64,000 nucleotides of DNA from positions 1 through 64,000 of the forward strand of contig CALVAD010000001.1 of assembly GCA_944325495.1 (NCBI GenBank), written 5' to 3'. The notes under the pieces are model-generated. The model saw only the letters and a list, made by a program, of their open reading frames with translations, was not told the origin of the DNA and ran no database searches. This stretch comes from an uncultured Bacteroidales bacterium. Its GTDB lineage: Bacteria > Bacteroidota > Bacteroidia > Bacteroidales > UBA932. This document shows positions 6,654 through 14,660 of the stretch, in pieces. Position 1 is the first letter of the stretch, and the number at the start of each line of letters is the position of its first letter. Position numbers and translations under genes: made by a program.

Positions 6654-7010
6654 ATGAGAACGATTAATGTCAGAGAAACAGCAGGCTCCAATCTTGTTTC
6701 CCGACCGACGGCGAAAGATTTGTTTGATTTCGTCAAAAACACCGAAGAACCTGAAGTCATACTGGACTTCTCGGGAGTCGAGTTCGTGTCCCGGAGCTTC
6801 ACCGACGAGTTCTACAACCTCTTTCACCTCAACACCGAAAGAGGTTTCAAGTTCACGATGACAAACGTCCCCGATGATATAGACGCCATGCTCAAGGCTG
6901 TGGCATCCACGCAGGACGGTCGAGGCAAAAGCAAAGGCGCTGACGCCGATGTATACCGTCCTAAGGACATGGATGATCTTGACGCATGCTTCTCGACGCT
7001 GCTGATATGA
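6654..7010 (+). CDS. STAS-like DUF4325 protein
   Basis: The 118-aa protein starts at ATG 6654, four bases after GGAGGT. Its core (VILDFSGVEFVSRSFTDEF) is the DUF4325 signature, a STAS-like fold, with a serine in the position where anti-sigma antagonists are phosphorylated. With the HATPase protein it forms a probable kinase/substrate switch. Pairs of this kind recur in mobile and defence regions, but the output is not known. It is the last gene before the tRNA-Val scar. Confidence 0.75.
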   Translation: MRTINVRETAGSNLVSRPTAKDLFDFVKNTEEPEVILDFSGVEFVSRSFTDEFYNLFHLNTERGFKFTMTNVPDDIDAMLKAVASTQDGRGKSKGADADVYRPKDMDDLDACFSTLLI

Positions 7011-7112
7011 AATGATTCGTTTGAGACGTCCATTTTCTTATCAATCGAACAACTTTACAAAAACTTTACAAAAATAAAAAACACGCGTCGCAGGTGCGCA
7101 GGAGAGCGATAA

Positions 7113-7161
7113 TTTCTGCCTTACAAGCAGAGGGTCGGGGGTTCGACTCCCTCAGCTCCCA
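7113..7161 (+). other. 3' half of tRNA-Val(UAC): attachment-site scar
   Basis: The stretch carries the anticodon arm (CTGC-CTTACAA-GCAG, anticodon TAC), a normal variable loop, a T arm (GGGGG-TTCGACT-CCCTC) and the 3' acceptor strand ending GCTCCCA. No matching 5' acceptor (TGGGAGC) or proper D arm lies upstream. A 3' half tRNA is what remains at one end of an element that integrated by tyrosine recombinase into the gene. The intact tRNA-Val should be at the other end, left of the window. Confidence 0.75.
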
Positions 7162-7170
7162 CAAAGAGAA

Positions 7171-7198
7171 GCAGTTACAGAGATGTAGCTGCTTTTTT
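7171..7198 (+). terminator. Intrinsic terminator after the tRNA-Val fragment
   Basis: GCAGtTACA-gaga-TGTAgCTGC forms a 9-pair hairpin with one mismatch, followed by T6. It is likely the original terminator of the host tRNA gene. Confidence 0.7.
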
Positions 7199-7200
7199 CG

Positions 7201-7825
7201 TGTCTGGGAGTCGTCCGGTCCTTTTCTTTTGTGCTCCCTGCGCCGACGGGGGGGGGACGATTGGGGATAATTGGCGGCATAGTCGACACTTCGGGCGGGG
7301 TGGACATTTGGGGTGAGCCAATGACCTGTCGCGCCGGGAGCCAACTGAAAACCGGCGTTGAAAACAGCCTGTGCGGCCGGGATTCCAAAATCGGCCATAC
7401 AGGCCCCTCGGAGGCGCATTTGCCGGAGAATGGTGCACACTGGTCGGCTTCGGAAACCCGACTGGTGTGCGGTTTTAAGAACGCAAGCAACTAATTGCCA
7501 AATAGATAGCCAACTGAAGTGCACAACCTTTTTTCTACTCGTGAGCAGAGAGGTAGGAGAAGCGTGCAGAGTATGGGCCGGTGAGAGCCGAGGGAACTCG
7601 TGTACGAGTGTGGCGCCAGGCTTGTGGGCGAGAATTTGTACGGTGTGTGAGAGTTCAGTGGACTTGTGTTTATGTGCGGTGCCAACAGTGGGGCGGTGCG
7701 GCAGGGGTGCTTGAGTTGGAGAGAAAGAGTGGCGCAAAGAGTGGCCCAGTGAGCCGCAGTGTGAGCCGAGCGGCAATACTGACATGAGTTTGCGACTGGT
7801 GGCAGCGGGACAATTACGAATTTTT
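7201..7825. other. Non-coding region with a G9 tract and a G/T-skewed stretch
   Basis: I find no convincing gene in these 625 bp. A G9 tract lies at 7248-7256. A hairpin with GCACAC..GTCGG and CCGAC..GTGTGC arms is near 7433-7475 and is followed by GGTTTT. From about 7540 to 7790 the plus strand is rich in G and T and poor in C. Open frames here lack codon structure and homology that I can see. Confidence 0.4.
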
Positions 7826-7867
7826 GTAATCTATTCTTGCATTTTTGTAAAGTTTAGATTACATTTG
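7826..7867 (+). promoter_or_regulatory. Promoter overlapped by an inverted-repeat operator
   Basis: TTG at 7837-7839 and TACATTTG at 7860-7867 with a 20-nt spacer form a Bacteroidetes promoter. A perfect inverted repeat GTAATCTA (7826-7833) / TAGATTAC (7855-7862) flanks it, with the right arm touching the -7 box. This is a likely binding site for the XRE regulator of the same operon. Confidence 0.6.
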
Positions 7868-7889
7868 CCGCAACAAAACCGAATACGAC

Positions 7890-8438
7890 ATGAGACACCG
7901 ATTCCTACTTCCCTGGGGAGCCCAGGTCGCCGGATGGACTCTTCTGATCCTCACGCTGCTGTTCCCCGTATTTATAATGCTGACATGGCGCTTCATAGAT
8001 TACGGCGCAGTCTTCGACGGATTTCCCTACGACGGGCTGAAAAGCGCGCTGTATCTCGCTTCCGGCCTGATCGTCTTTTCAAGGGAGAAGGTCGAAGACG
8101 AATACCTCGGAACTGTGCGCTCTTCTTCGTTGGTCATCAGCGCGTATGTCGCCGGACTGTGGTTCATTCTGATCAATGTCCTTGCCGGAATCTTTCCTGA
8201 CATCCAGGCGGCCATGAACGCATCAAGAATACCGTATGTATGCCGGACTCTGCTGGAAGCGTTTCCCGACATGCCTGCCGAAGCCGCCAGGTTCCTCGGA
8301 AAAGTCAGCCTCGATACGCCCCGGCTTGCCTGGATGGCCGCCTGGCCGGGAATGCCGCTGCTCGCCTTCTGGATATACATCATCATATATAAAGTACGGC
8401 TGCTCGCCGCGTACAGGAGGATGCGGAATGAAAAATAA
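7890..8438 (+). CDS. Integral membrane protein, 182 aa, in the regulator/beta-lactamase operon
   Basis: The protein has four hydrophobic segments at about residues 10-34, 48-64, 83-105 and 144-170 and ends in a basic tail. Together with the small XRE regulator that starts inside its last codons, it resembles membrane-protein/HTH pairs in which the membrane protein senses a signal and controls the regulator. The pairing with the beta-lactamase gene suggests an envelope-stress or antibiotic response, which is inference. No enzyme motif is seen. Confidence 0.7.
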   Translation: MRHRFLLPWGAQVAGWTLLILTLLFPVFIMLTWRFIDYGAVFDGFPYDGLKSALYLASGLIVFSREKVEDEYLGTVRSSSLVISAYVAGLWFILINVLAGIFPDIQAAMNASRIPYVCRTLLEAFPDMPAEAARFLGKVSLDTPRLAWMAAWPGMPLLAFWIYIIIYKVRLLAAYRRMRNEK

Positions 8439-8628
8439 CATCAGGGTGGAGCGGGCGAAGCTCAGGGAGACACAGCAGGAACTGGCGGACGCGATACAGG
8501 TCAGCCGGCAGTCGATATTCGCGATAGAGAACAACAAATATGTGCCGTCCACGGTGCTCGCCATGAAGATCGCAAGACATTTCGGGGTGAAGGTGGAAGA
8601 CATTTTCACCCTTGAAGAAAATGACTGA
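8428..8628 (+). CDS. Small XRE-family transcriptional regulator
   Basis: The 66-aa protein is almost entirely an HTH of the compact YozG-like type (ETQQELADAIQVSRQSIFAIENNKYVPS). Its start overlaps the membrane-protein gene by 11 nt. The inverted repeat around the operon promoter is the obvious target, giving autoregulation. The beta-lactamase start lies 17 nt beyond its stop. Confidence 0.85.
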   Translation: MKNNIRVERAKLRETQQELADAIQVSRQSIFAIENNKYVPSTVLAMKIARHFGVKVEDIFTLEEND

Positions 8629-8644
8629 TGAATGCAGTGAAATC

Positions 8645-9595
8645 ATGTTTCTTATGAAAATATTTCTTTTTTCGCTGCTTCTGTCGGCAACATCGCTGCC
8701 GCTTGTGGCGTGGGAGCCGCGGGGACATGCGGTCTCCGCCGTGCGTCCAGGGCCATTCCGGACGGAGGAATCTTTGGAAGCGGAGATACGGGAAATCATT
8801 GACGCTGCCGACGCGCAGGTCGGAGTTGCGCTCATAATCGACGGGAAAGACACACTTGCCGTTGACGGAGGAGGCAGATACCCGCTGATGAGCGTGATGA
8901 AATTCCATCAGTCCGTTGCGCTTCTGCGCTATATGGACATTTGTGGAACAGGGCTGGACCATGAGCTGGAAATAGATAAACGGGATCTCCTTCCAGACAC
9001 CTGGAGTCCGTTGCGCGATGAGTTTCCGGAAGGGACCGTGATGACGGTCGCTGAACTTCTGCGCTATACTCTCCAGATGAGCGACAACAACGCCTGTGAC
9101 ATTCTCTTCGACCGTTTCCTCGATCCGCACGCCACCGACAGCACCTTGAGGAGCCTTGGACTGGACGGTTTCGCGATAGACGCCACCGAAGATGAAATGC
9201 ACCGGGATCCCGACAGATGTTTCGACAATTGGACGACTCCGCTGTCCGCGGCTGCGCTTATGGACCGGCTGGCGGCCGGCACTCTCCCTGTCGCGGATGC
9301 GGAATCCCTGAAGGAGATTCTGCTCGGATGCCGCACGGGAGAAGGACGCCTGCCCTCGCCGCTGAAAGGGACATCGGCAAGAATCGGCCATAAGACAGGC
9401 ACCTCGGACATGGATGAAAACGGCAGGTGGACAGCCGTCAACGATGTCGGCTTCGTGCAGCTTCCTGACGGCAGGCGCTACAGCATCGCCGTCATGGTCA
9501 AGGATTCCGGACTCGGCTTCGAGGCGACCGAGAAGATCATCGCCGATATTTCCGCGGCAGTCTACGAAGCCCTGCGGCGCCCCGGAGAGCTATAG
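8645..9595 (+). CDS. Class A beta-lactamase, PER/CfxA-like subclass A2
   Basis: The enzyme has every class A landmark: SVMK (active-site S70-x-x-K), MSDN (SDN loop), an omega-loop EDEMHRD like that of PER enzymes, and KTGTSD. A signal peptide is clear (MKIFLFSLLLSATSLPL), so it is exported to the periplasm. I place the start at ATG 8645, with ATG 8654 as an alternative. It should hydrolyse beta-lactams; the subclass often acts on cephalosporins, but the spectrum cannot be read from sequence. It appears chromosomal and co-transcribed with the upstream regulator pair. It ends in a 6-nt convergent overlap with the next gene. Confidence 0.9.
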   Translation: MFLMKIFLFSLLLSATSLPLVAWEPRGHAVSAVRPGPFRTEESLEAEIREIIDAADAQVGVALIIDGKDTLAVDGGGRYPLMSVMKFHQSVALLRYMDICGTGLDHELEIDKRDLLPDTWSPLRDEFPEGTVMTVAELLRYTLQMSDNNACDILFDRFLDPHATDSTLRSLGLDGFAIDATEDEMHRDPDRCFDNWTTPLSAAALMDRLAAGTLPVADAESLKEILLGCRTGEGRLPSPLKGTSARIGHKTGTSDMDENGRWTAVNDVGFVQLPDGRRYSIAVMVKDSGLGFEATEKIIADISAAVYEALRRPGEL

Positions 9596-10651
9596 CAGCA
9601 GAATCACCGCGCATACATACAGCAGGAACGCCTGGAACTTGAGTTTCGAGGCATGGTTCTCCGAAACCAGCGATTCTATCGGGTCGGTGGAGGCCAGCTG
9701 CTCCAGCTTCTCGTCGTCCGGCAGCCGGTTGACGGACCATTTGGCCACGATCTGCCCGTCGGAGAAGAAGCTGACGCCTCCGTTGGAACGGTTCAGCGTC
9801 ATCAATGTCTTGCGGTCGGCGAAATAGATGAACGGCAGCAGTTCGGGCGAGCTGACGCTTTCGGTGATCATCTCGGGGGTCGAGGCTGCGAGCACGAGCG
9901 GCGTGAACCCGCGGGCCGCGGCCATGTCCGTCAGGGCGGAAAGTTTCTGCCAGTTGTGCGCGGTCATCTTCTCCGGACTGTACACGGACGCAACCAGCAC
10001 GTTGCCTTGCAGCGCGAGCGAATCGGCATACCGGCCGTCGACGTCGCTGAAAGACAGCAGCACTATTTCATCCCCGCTGGTCCAGTCGGCGTTCTCCAGC
10101 GAGGACAGCTCCGTGCCCGGCTTGTAGTCGGTGAAGTCGAGCATGGGGATGGAGAATACGGAGTACAGCAGGAAAAGGCTGACGGAAATTCCCGCCAGCG
10201 AGAAGCTGACATACTTTATCTTCCTTGTCGGCTCCATGCTGCCGAAAGGCAGGAAGGCGAGGGCCCAGAGTCCGAGCAGTATCAGATTCTTGACGAGGCT
10301 CTGGAAATGCGTCAGATGCACCGCCTCTCCGAAGCACCCGCAGTCCATCTCCGGGTTGAAGATCACGAGGGCTGCGGTCAGCAGGGTGAACGCCCCGAGC
10401 ACCCCGAGCGTAAGGTATGCGACGACCTTCCTCCATACGCCGGTGACCAATGCTATGCCCAGCAGAGTCTCGCAGAGGGCGATCGCCGAGCCGGCGAAAT
10501 TCGAGGCGAAGCGCAGGAAGTCCAGATGCAGGAACTTGAAATACTCATCCGCCAGCAGTCCCGCACCCACCGGATCCATCAGCTTGAGCAGACCCGCGAT
10601 GAAGAAGGTGAAGCCGATGATGACCGCGCTAATTCTTCTTATGATTCTCAT
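9590..10651 (-). CDS. DoxX-family BT_3928-like membrane protein
   Basis: The first half of the 353-aa protein is a DoxX/MauE-like four-helix membrane domain (ISAVIIGFTFFIAGLLKLMDP at the start, a CGCFG motif near residue 104). The second half is a thioredoxin-like or soluble domain without a CxxC. A final hydrophobic helix (FLLYVCAVILLL) ends the protein. BT_3928-type proteins are common in Bacteroidetes and may move electrons or reduce envelope proteins, but this is not established. The start at 10651 overlaps tmk by 23 nt, so the two are co-transcribed. Confidence 0.8.
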   Translation of the reverse strand: MRIIRRISAVIIGFTFFIAGLLKLMDPVGAGLLADEYFKFLHLDFLRFASNFAGSAIALCETLLGIALVTGVWRKVVAYLTLGVLGAFTLLTAALVIFNPEMDCGCFGEAVHLTHFQSLVKNLILLGLWALAFLPFGSMEPTRKIKYVSFSLAGISVSLFLLYSVFSIPMLDFTDYKPGTELSSLENADWTSGDEIVLLSFSDVDGRYADSLALQGNVLVASVYSPEKMTAHNWQKLSALTDMAAARGFTPLVLAASTPEMITESVSSPELLPFIYFADRKTLMTLNRSNGGVSFFSDGQIVAKWSVNRLPDDEKLEQLASTDPIESLVSENHASKLKFQAFLLYVCAVILLL

Positions 10652-11312
10652 AGCATTCCCTGACTTTTCTGAAAATGGTTTCAGGCGGAAGCATCGCCCC
10701 GTCCGCATCGCCGCAGTCTATCCTGATGAAGCTTCCGTCCTCGTCAGCCTGCCTGCGGTACATGTCCCTGACTCTTTTCTGGAACTCGATGTCCGCCTCG
10801 TGAATGTCCTGATGCCCGTGCAGGTAGTTGCGTTCGTCCCCGCTTCTCTGCTTTCCGAGACTCTTCCGGACGAAGCTTATCGGCACGTCCAGGAAGATGT
10901 TCAGGTCCGGCCGAGGCAGCCCGAAACTGCCGTATTCGGTATCGATTATCCATCTGCGCAGCTCTTCCGCCTCCTGCGCCGAGCCGAGCTTCGCGCACTG
11001 GTAGGCTATGTTCGAGTAGACATACCTGTCGAGCAGCACCGTGCCGCCCGCATCGAGAGTGCTGCGTATGGAGGCGGCCGCCGTCCTCCTGTCCTCGGCG
11101 AACAGAAGCGCCACGAGCTGCGGGTGGACCGCGTCGTTCGCGCCGAAGTCCCCCCTCAGGAACCTGCTGATGAGGTCGCCGTAGACGGGGGCGTCATAGC
11201 GTGGAAAATGTATGTATTCCACATCCGGGCATGTGCTTTCAAGGTATTCCCTGAACATTCTGACCTGGGTGGATTTTCCCGCGCCGTCCAGGCCTTCCAA
11301 TACGATGAGCAT
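10629..11312 (-). CDS. tmk: Thymidylate kinase
   Basis: The 227-aa protein phosphorylates dTMP to dTDP in the cytoplasm. The P-loop GLDGAGKS is at residues 7-14, followed by the dTMP-binding DRYVYSNIAYQ motif and a lid region rich in Arg and Lys (VRKSLGKQRSGDERNYL). The length is slightly above the usual 205-215. It is divergent from folP, with a 38-nt gap that must hold both promoters. Confidence 0.93.
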   Translation of the reverse strand: MLIVLEGLDGAGKSTQVRMFREYLESTCPDVEYIHFPRYDAPVYGDLISRFLRGDFGANDAVHPQLVALLFAEDRRTAAASIRSTLDAGGTVLLDRYVYSNIAYQCAKLGSAQEAEELRRWIIDTEYGSFGLPRPDLNIFLDVPISFVRKSLGKQRSGDERNYLHGHQDIHEADIEFQKRVRDMYRRQADEDGSFIRIDCGDADGAMLPPETIFRKVRECYENHKKN

Positions 11313-11350
11313 GGATGCAAATATAGGAAGCTTTTTATAAATTTGCCGCC

Positions 11351-12079
11351 ATGACGGAAATAATGGGCATAGTCAATCTGACTCCGGATTCCTTCTGGGC
11401 GGCCAGCCGGGTCGGCCCTGCCGAAGCCGGGGGCCGCATACGCGGAATGCTTGACGAGGGAGCCGACATCCTGGACATAGGAGCCGTATCCACGAGGCCG
11501 GGGGCGGCGGATGTCGGCGTCGAGGAGGAATGGTCGCGGCTGCGCCCCGTGCTCCCGCTGCTGCGCGGAGTGCGCTTTTCGGTCGACACGGTCCGTGCGG
11601 AGATAGTGCGGCGCGTCCATGCCGAAGCCGGTCCGTTCATCGTCAACGACATCTCGGCGGGGGAGGACGACCCGGAGATGCTGCCGGAGGTGGCGCGGCT
11701 CGGGCTGGCTTATGTCGCAATGCACAAGCGCGGCAACCCCCGCACCATGGACGCTCTCTGCGACTATCCCGACGGCGTGGTGACGGAGGTGCTCCGCTAT
11801 TTCCGGGAGTTCTCCTCCAGGGCGGAAATCCTCGGCATACGCGACTGGGTGCTCGACCCCGGTTTCGGCTTCGCCAAGACTGAGGAGCAGAACATCGAAC
11901 TGCTGGAACATCTGCGGGAATTCTCGGTATTCGGCCGTCCGATTCTCGTCGGAATCGCCGACAAGCGCTTCACCCTCGGCGATACGGAGAAATATCACCG
12001 CATTGCGCTGCGGAACGGTGCGGAAATCCTCAGGGTCCACGATGTGGCCGCGGCGAGGCGGCTGCTCCTCCGTGGCTGA
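11351..12079 (+). CDS. folP: Dihydropteroate synthase
   Basis: The protein condenses hydroxymethyl-dihydropterin pyrophosphate with p-aminobenzoate in folate synthesis and is the target of sulfonamides. The first signature (IMGIVNLTPDSFW) and second (ILDIGAVSTRPGA) are intact, as are VNDIS and the final DVAAARR helix. At 242 aa it is a little short because of compact loops, with no sign of truncation. A strong hairpin follows it. Confidence 0.92.
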   Translation: MTEIMGIVNLTPDSFWAASRVGPAEAGGRIRGMLDEGADILDIGAVSTRPGAADVGVEEEWSRLRPVLPLLRGVRFSVDTVRAEIVRRVHAEAGPFIVNDISAGEDDPEMLPEVARLGLAYVAMHKRGNPRTMDALCDYPDGVVTEVLRYFREFSSRAEILGIRDWVLDPGFGFAKTEEQNIELLEHLREFSVFGRPILVGIADKRFTLGDTEKYHRIALRNGAEILRVHDVAAARRLLLRG

Positions 12080-12095
12080 GCGCCTGCCGTAAAAA

Positions 12096-12134
12096 ACCGG
12101 ACGGCAGGCGTTGGATATCGCCCGCCGTCCGGTT
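12096..12134. terminator. Bidirectional terminator between folP and the CPBP gene
   Basis: A long perfect stem, AACCGGACGGC…GCCGTCCGGTT with a small loop, sits between two convergent genes, flanked by A6 on one side. It can end transcripts from both sides. Confidence 0.75.
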
Positions 12135-12152
12135 GTATTCAGGCGGCATGAG

Positions 12153-13058
12153 CTATTCGAACAGCGACGCCACCTTGTCGCAGTTCCCTTCGCCGGACTG
12201 GAGCGGAATGCGGGCGAACACCCTGACGATGAGCGCCAGCAGCAGCGCGCATCCGGCGAATATGATCCAGTAGAGCTGCGCCGGCAGCACCTGCATCCAG
12301 CTGTCCATGTCCTTCAGCGCGTCGATGTTCGACAGGATGAGCGAGAAGGTGTTGTTGGTGAAATGCATCAGCATGGTCAGCTTGAGCGAGCCTGTCTTGT
12401 AGTAGACATAGCCGAGGAGGCAGCCTATGGCGAATGCCGGCACGGCCTGCCAGGGGTTGAGGTGGATGAGCGCGAAGAACGCCGCGGAGATCAGAATGGC
12501 CCACACCGGACGCACCCTGTTGTGCAGCAGCCCCCTGAGCACCATCCCCCTGCAGAGCCATTCCTCGAACAGCGGGGCGAAGATGCTCACGCTGATGAAG
12601 TTGGCCCAGAGGACGCCTGTCGTCATGTTTCCCAGCATCTCCTCCAGCCATTCCGGCATTTCCGGAAGGAGGACGAGGGTGATGTCGAGACAGTAGCCGG
12701 CTGCAAGCGTCGCGAGGACCGTCAGCAGCGCGCATGCGACCGCTCCGGTCCGGCCGAAATTGTTGCTGTCCAGCTTGACTCCGCCGCTGTTGCAGGCGGC
12801 TATCTTGCTCCTCGCGCCGGCATACAGCATCGCAGGGATGAACATCACCGGATAAGCGATGAGCATCGCATAGCTGGAAGCCGCCTCCTGACCGCCGACA
12901 AGCGTGAACGCCAGGGTCACCAGATTGCCGAGAACGGCTCCGACGAGCAGCATCAGCAGCAGCACGAACATCTGTCCCGCGCCGGGCACGAACCAGCTGT
13001 AGGTCTCGAAGAATTTGAAATTGCCGCGTTTCCTCCGGCTTTTTCCAGCGTCAGCCAT
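12153..13058 (-). CDS. CPBP-family intramembrane metalloprotease
   Basis: The 301-aa membrane protein has about seven to eight helices. CPBP motif 1 (EEWLCRG, the EExxxR type) and motifs 2 and 3 (FALIHLN and LMHFTNN) supply the glutamates and histidines of the metal site. The family covers Rce1-like CAAX proteases and bacterial proteins of mostly unknown substrate. It lies 3 nt downstream of the nucleotidyltransferase gene and is probably in its operon. Confidence 0.88.
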   Translation of the reverse strand: MADAGKSRRKRGNFKFFETYSWFVPGAGQMFVLLLMLLVGAVLGNLVTLAFTLVGGQEAASSYAMLIAYPVMFIPAMLYAGARSKIAACNSGGVKLDSNNFGRTGAVACALLTVLATLAAGYCLDITLVLLPEMPEWLEEMLGNMTTGVLWANFISVSIFAPLFEEWLCRGMVLRGLLHNRVRPVWAILISAAFFALIHLNPWQAVPAFAIGCLLGYVYYKTGSLKLTMLMHFTNNTFSLILSNIDALKDMDSWMQVLPAQLYWIIFAGCALLLALIVRVFARIPLQSGEGNCDKVASLFE

Positions 13059-13061
13059 GAC

Positions 13062-13994
13062 CTATTCGTAGAGGGGAGAAGGATATACGCCTTCAGCCGC
13101 GAGCTCCGCGAATTTGGCCACCACGGCCGGACGGTCCTCCTTGTAGGTAACGCCGAACCAGTGCGAGGGGGTGGAGAGCACGTCGCATGAGGCTTCACCC
13201 TTCTTCATCATCCTGTCGATCGCGTAGGGGATGTAGAACTCCTTCTTGAGCTCGTTTATGTTCTCGTCGAGGAATTCCTCGAATATCTTGCCGCTCTTCG
13301 CGAAGTAGTCCGGAGTGAAGCACCACATGTTCATCGAGCAGAGATCCTTGCCGTTGAGCACCACATGCTCCGAGGTCACGGAATTGTCTCCGCTGACCAC
13401 GCCGTCGCCGTCCTTGATGATGTTCAGGTGCTCAACGACGTCGATGAGATGCTTTTCCGCATCGTAGTGGCAGATGCCTCTTGAAACGCCGCCGGACTCG
13501 CTGAGCGTATGGTCGAGCTCGAAGCCGACTATCGCATACACGCCGCTGCCGTTCTCATGTGCGCGGCACCAGTCGCCTGCGATCCTGAATGATTCCTTGC
13601 CGTAGTAGTCGTCGCCGTTGATGACGACGAAAGGCCCGTCGATGACATCCTTCGCCATCAGCACGGCGTGGGCCGTGCCCCAGGGTTTCTGCCTTTCGGG
13701 GTTGAGGGTGAAGCGTGCGGGGATCTTGTTCAGCTCCTGGGTTACGAACACGAATTCCAGCGGGCTTCCGTCGGAGCATCTGACATTGCTGTACTTCTTC
13801 CTGACGGTCTCCTTGAACTGGTCAAGAAAATATTCGCGGACGATGTAGACGACCTTGCCGAAACCGGCCTGGACGGCATCATGGATGGAATAGTCGATGA
13901 TGGTCTCTCCGTTGGGGCCGAGTCCGTCCATCTGTTTGAGTCCGCCGTAGCGGCTGCCCATGCCGGCGGCAAGAACTAAAAGTGTAGGCTTCAT
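13062..13994 (-). CDS. Sugar-phosphate nucleotidyltransferase-like protein
   Basis: The 310-aa protein has the GT-A Rossmann start LAAGMGSRYGGLKQ, the nucleotide-binding signature of sugar-1-phosphate nucleotidyltransferases, and a metal-binding GDDYYG motif near residue 126. Family members attach NTPs to sugar phosphates for cell-surface polysaccharide or lipid synthesis. The exact sugar is not predictable. It is the first gene of a leftward pair and is divergent from divIC. Confidence 0.85.
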   Translation of the reverse strand: MKPTLLVLAAGMGSRYGGLKQMDGLGPNGETIIDYSIHDAVQAGFGKVVYIVREYFLDQFKETVRKKYSNVRCSDGSPLEFVFVTQELNKIPARFTLNPERQKPWGTAHAVLMAKDVIDGPFVVINGDDYYGKESFRIAGDWCRAHENGSGVYAIVGFELDHTLSESGGVSRGICHYDAEKHLIDVVEHLNIIKDGDGVVSGDNSVTSEHVVLNGKDLCSMNMWCFTPDYFAKSGKIFEEFLDENINELKKEFYIPYAIDRMMKKGEASCDVLSTPSHWFGVTYKEDRPAVVAKFAELAAEGVYPSPLYE

Positions 13995-14096
13995 GGTTTT
14001 TTGTAATTGTTTTCCACAAATTTAACTAATTTTGCCGTCAATAGAGAAGCAGCGGAAACAAATTTCGGTTCTGCTTTTCGAGAATTTTCCGGCCGC

Positions 14097-14423
14097 ATGG
14101 GCAGATTCCGTGACATCTGGGACAGGAGCAAGGACGGGAGCCGCAGGGAGCAGCGCTCGTTCGTGCGCTATGCCATTGCCGCGACCCTTCTCTGCCTGGT
14201 CTTCCTGTGCGTGAAGAAGGACAGCCTGATCACCTGGATAAGCTCGGGGATCACGCTGCACCGCCAGAATCGTCTGATAGAGAAATACGAGGCGGAGAAC
14301 GCCGCGCTTGAGGACAGGATACGCCAGCTTACCGACAACCGTGACTCGCTTGAGCTGTTCGCCCGCGAGCAGCTGCATTTCGCCGTTCCGGGCGATGATG
14401 TCTACATCATTCCGGAGAAATAG
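14097..14423 (+). CDS. FtsB/DivIC-like septum initiator
   Basis: The 108-aa protein has one transmembrane helix (about residues 24-42) and a coiled coil (LIEKYEAENAALEDRIRQL), then the LELFAREQLHFAVPGDDVY block typical of DivIC/FtsB. It should bridge FtsL and FtsQ in the divisome on the periplasmic side. I chose ATG 14097 because the family begins shortly before the helix. A TAATTTTG -7 box lies at 14027-14034. Confidence 0.85.
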   Translation: MGRFRDIWDRSKDGSRREQRSFVRYAIAATLLCLVFLCVKKDSLITWISSGITLHRQNRLIEKYEAENAALEDRIRQLTDNRDSLELFAREQLHFAVPGDDVYIIPEK

Positions 14424-14452
14424 CTGTTGCATATTGTTCGGCAGGAGGCCTT

Positions 14453-14660
14453 GCCCCTCAGGAGGGAAGTCCGGCTGACGAGGTTCCGCTGCGCTCCATC
14501 GATGCTGCGCATCGTCCGCTCACTGCCGCGGACGGCAAGCCTCATCGGCCGGACTTCCCTCCCGTGGGGCTGTGCATCCGCAGTTCAGTTGCGTTTCGTT
14601 AATGGCTGCGCGTTGTCCGTTCATTTCCGCGGACGGCGAGCCTCATCGGCCGGACTTCTA
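14453..14660. repeat. Inverted and direct repeats between divIC and tilS
   Basis: Arms at 14453-14483 and 14541-14571 are inverted repeats with 26 of 31 positions matching. In addition 14527-14558 is repeated directly at 14628-14659 with one mismatch (core CGGACGGC, then CCTCATCGGCCGGACTTC). The unit looks like a dispersed genomic repeat family. The second copy touches the tilS stop. Confidence 0.65.

Noticed and set aside
7066..7785. A minus-strand frame containing the peptide ESNPRPSACKAE
   Set aside because: That peptide is the usual false translation of tRNA T-arm/anticodon sequence; here it comes from the tRNA-Val fragment.
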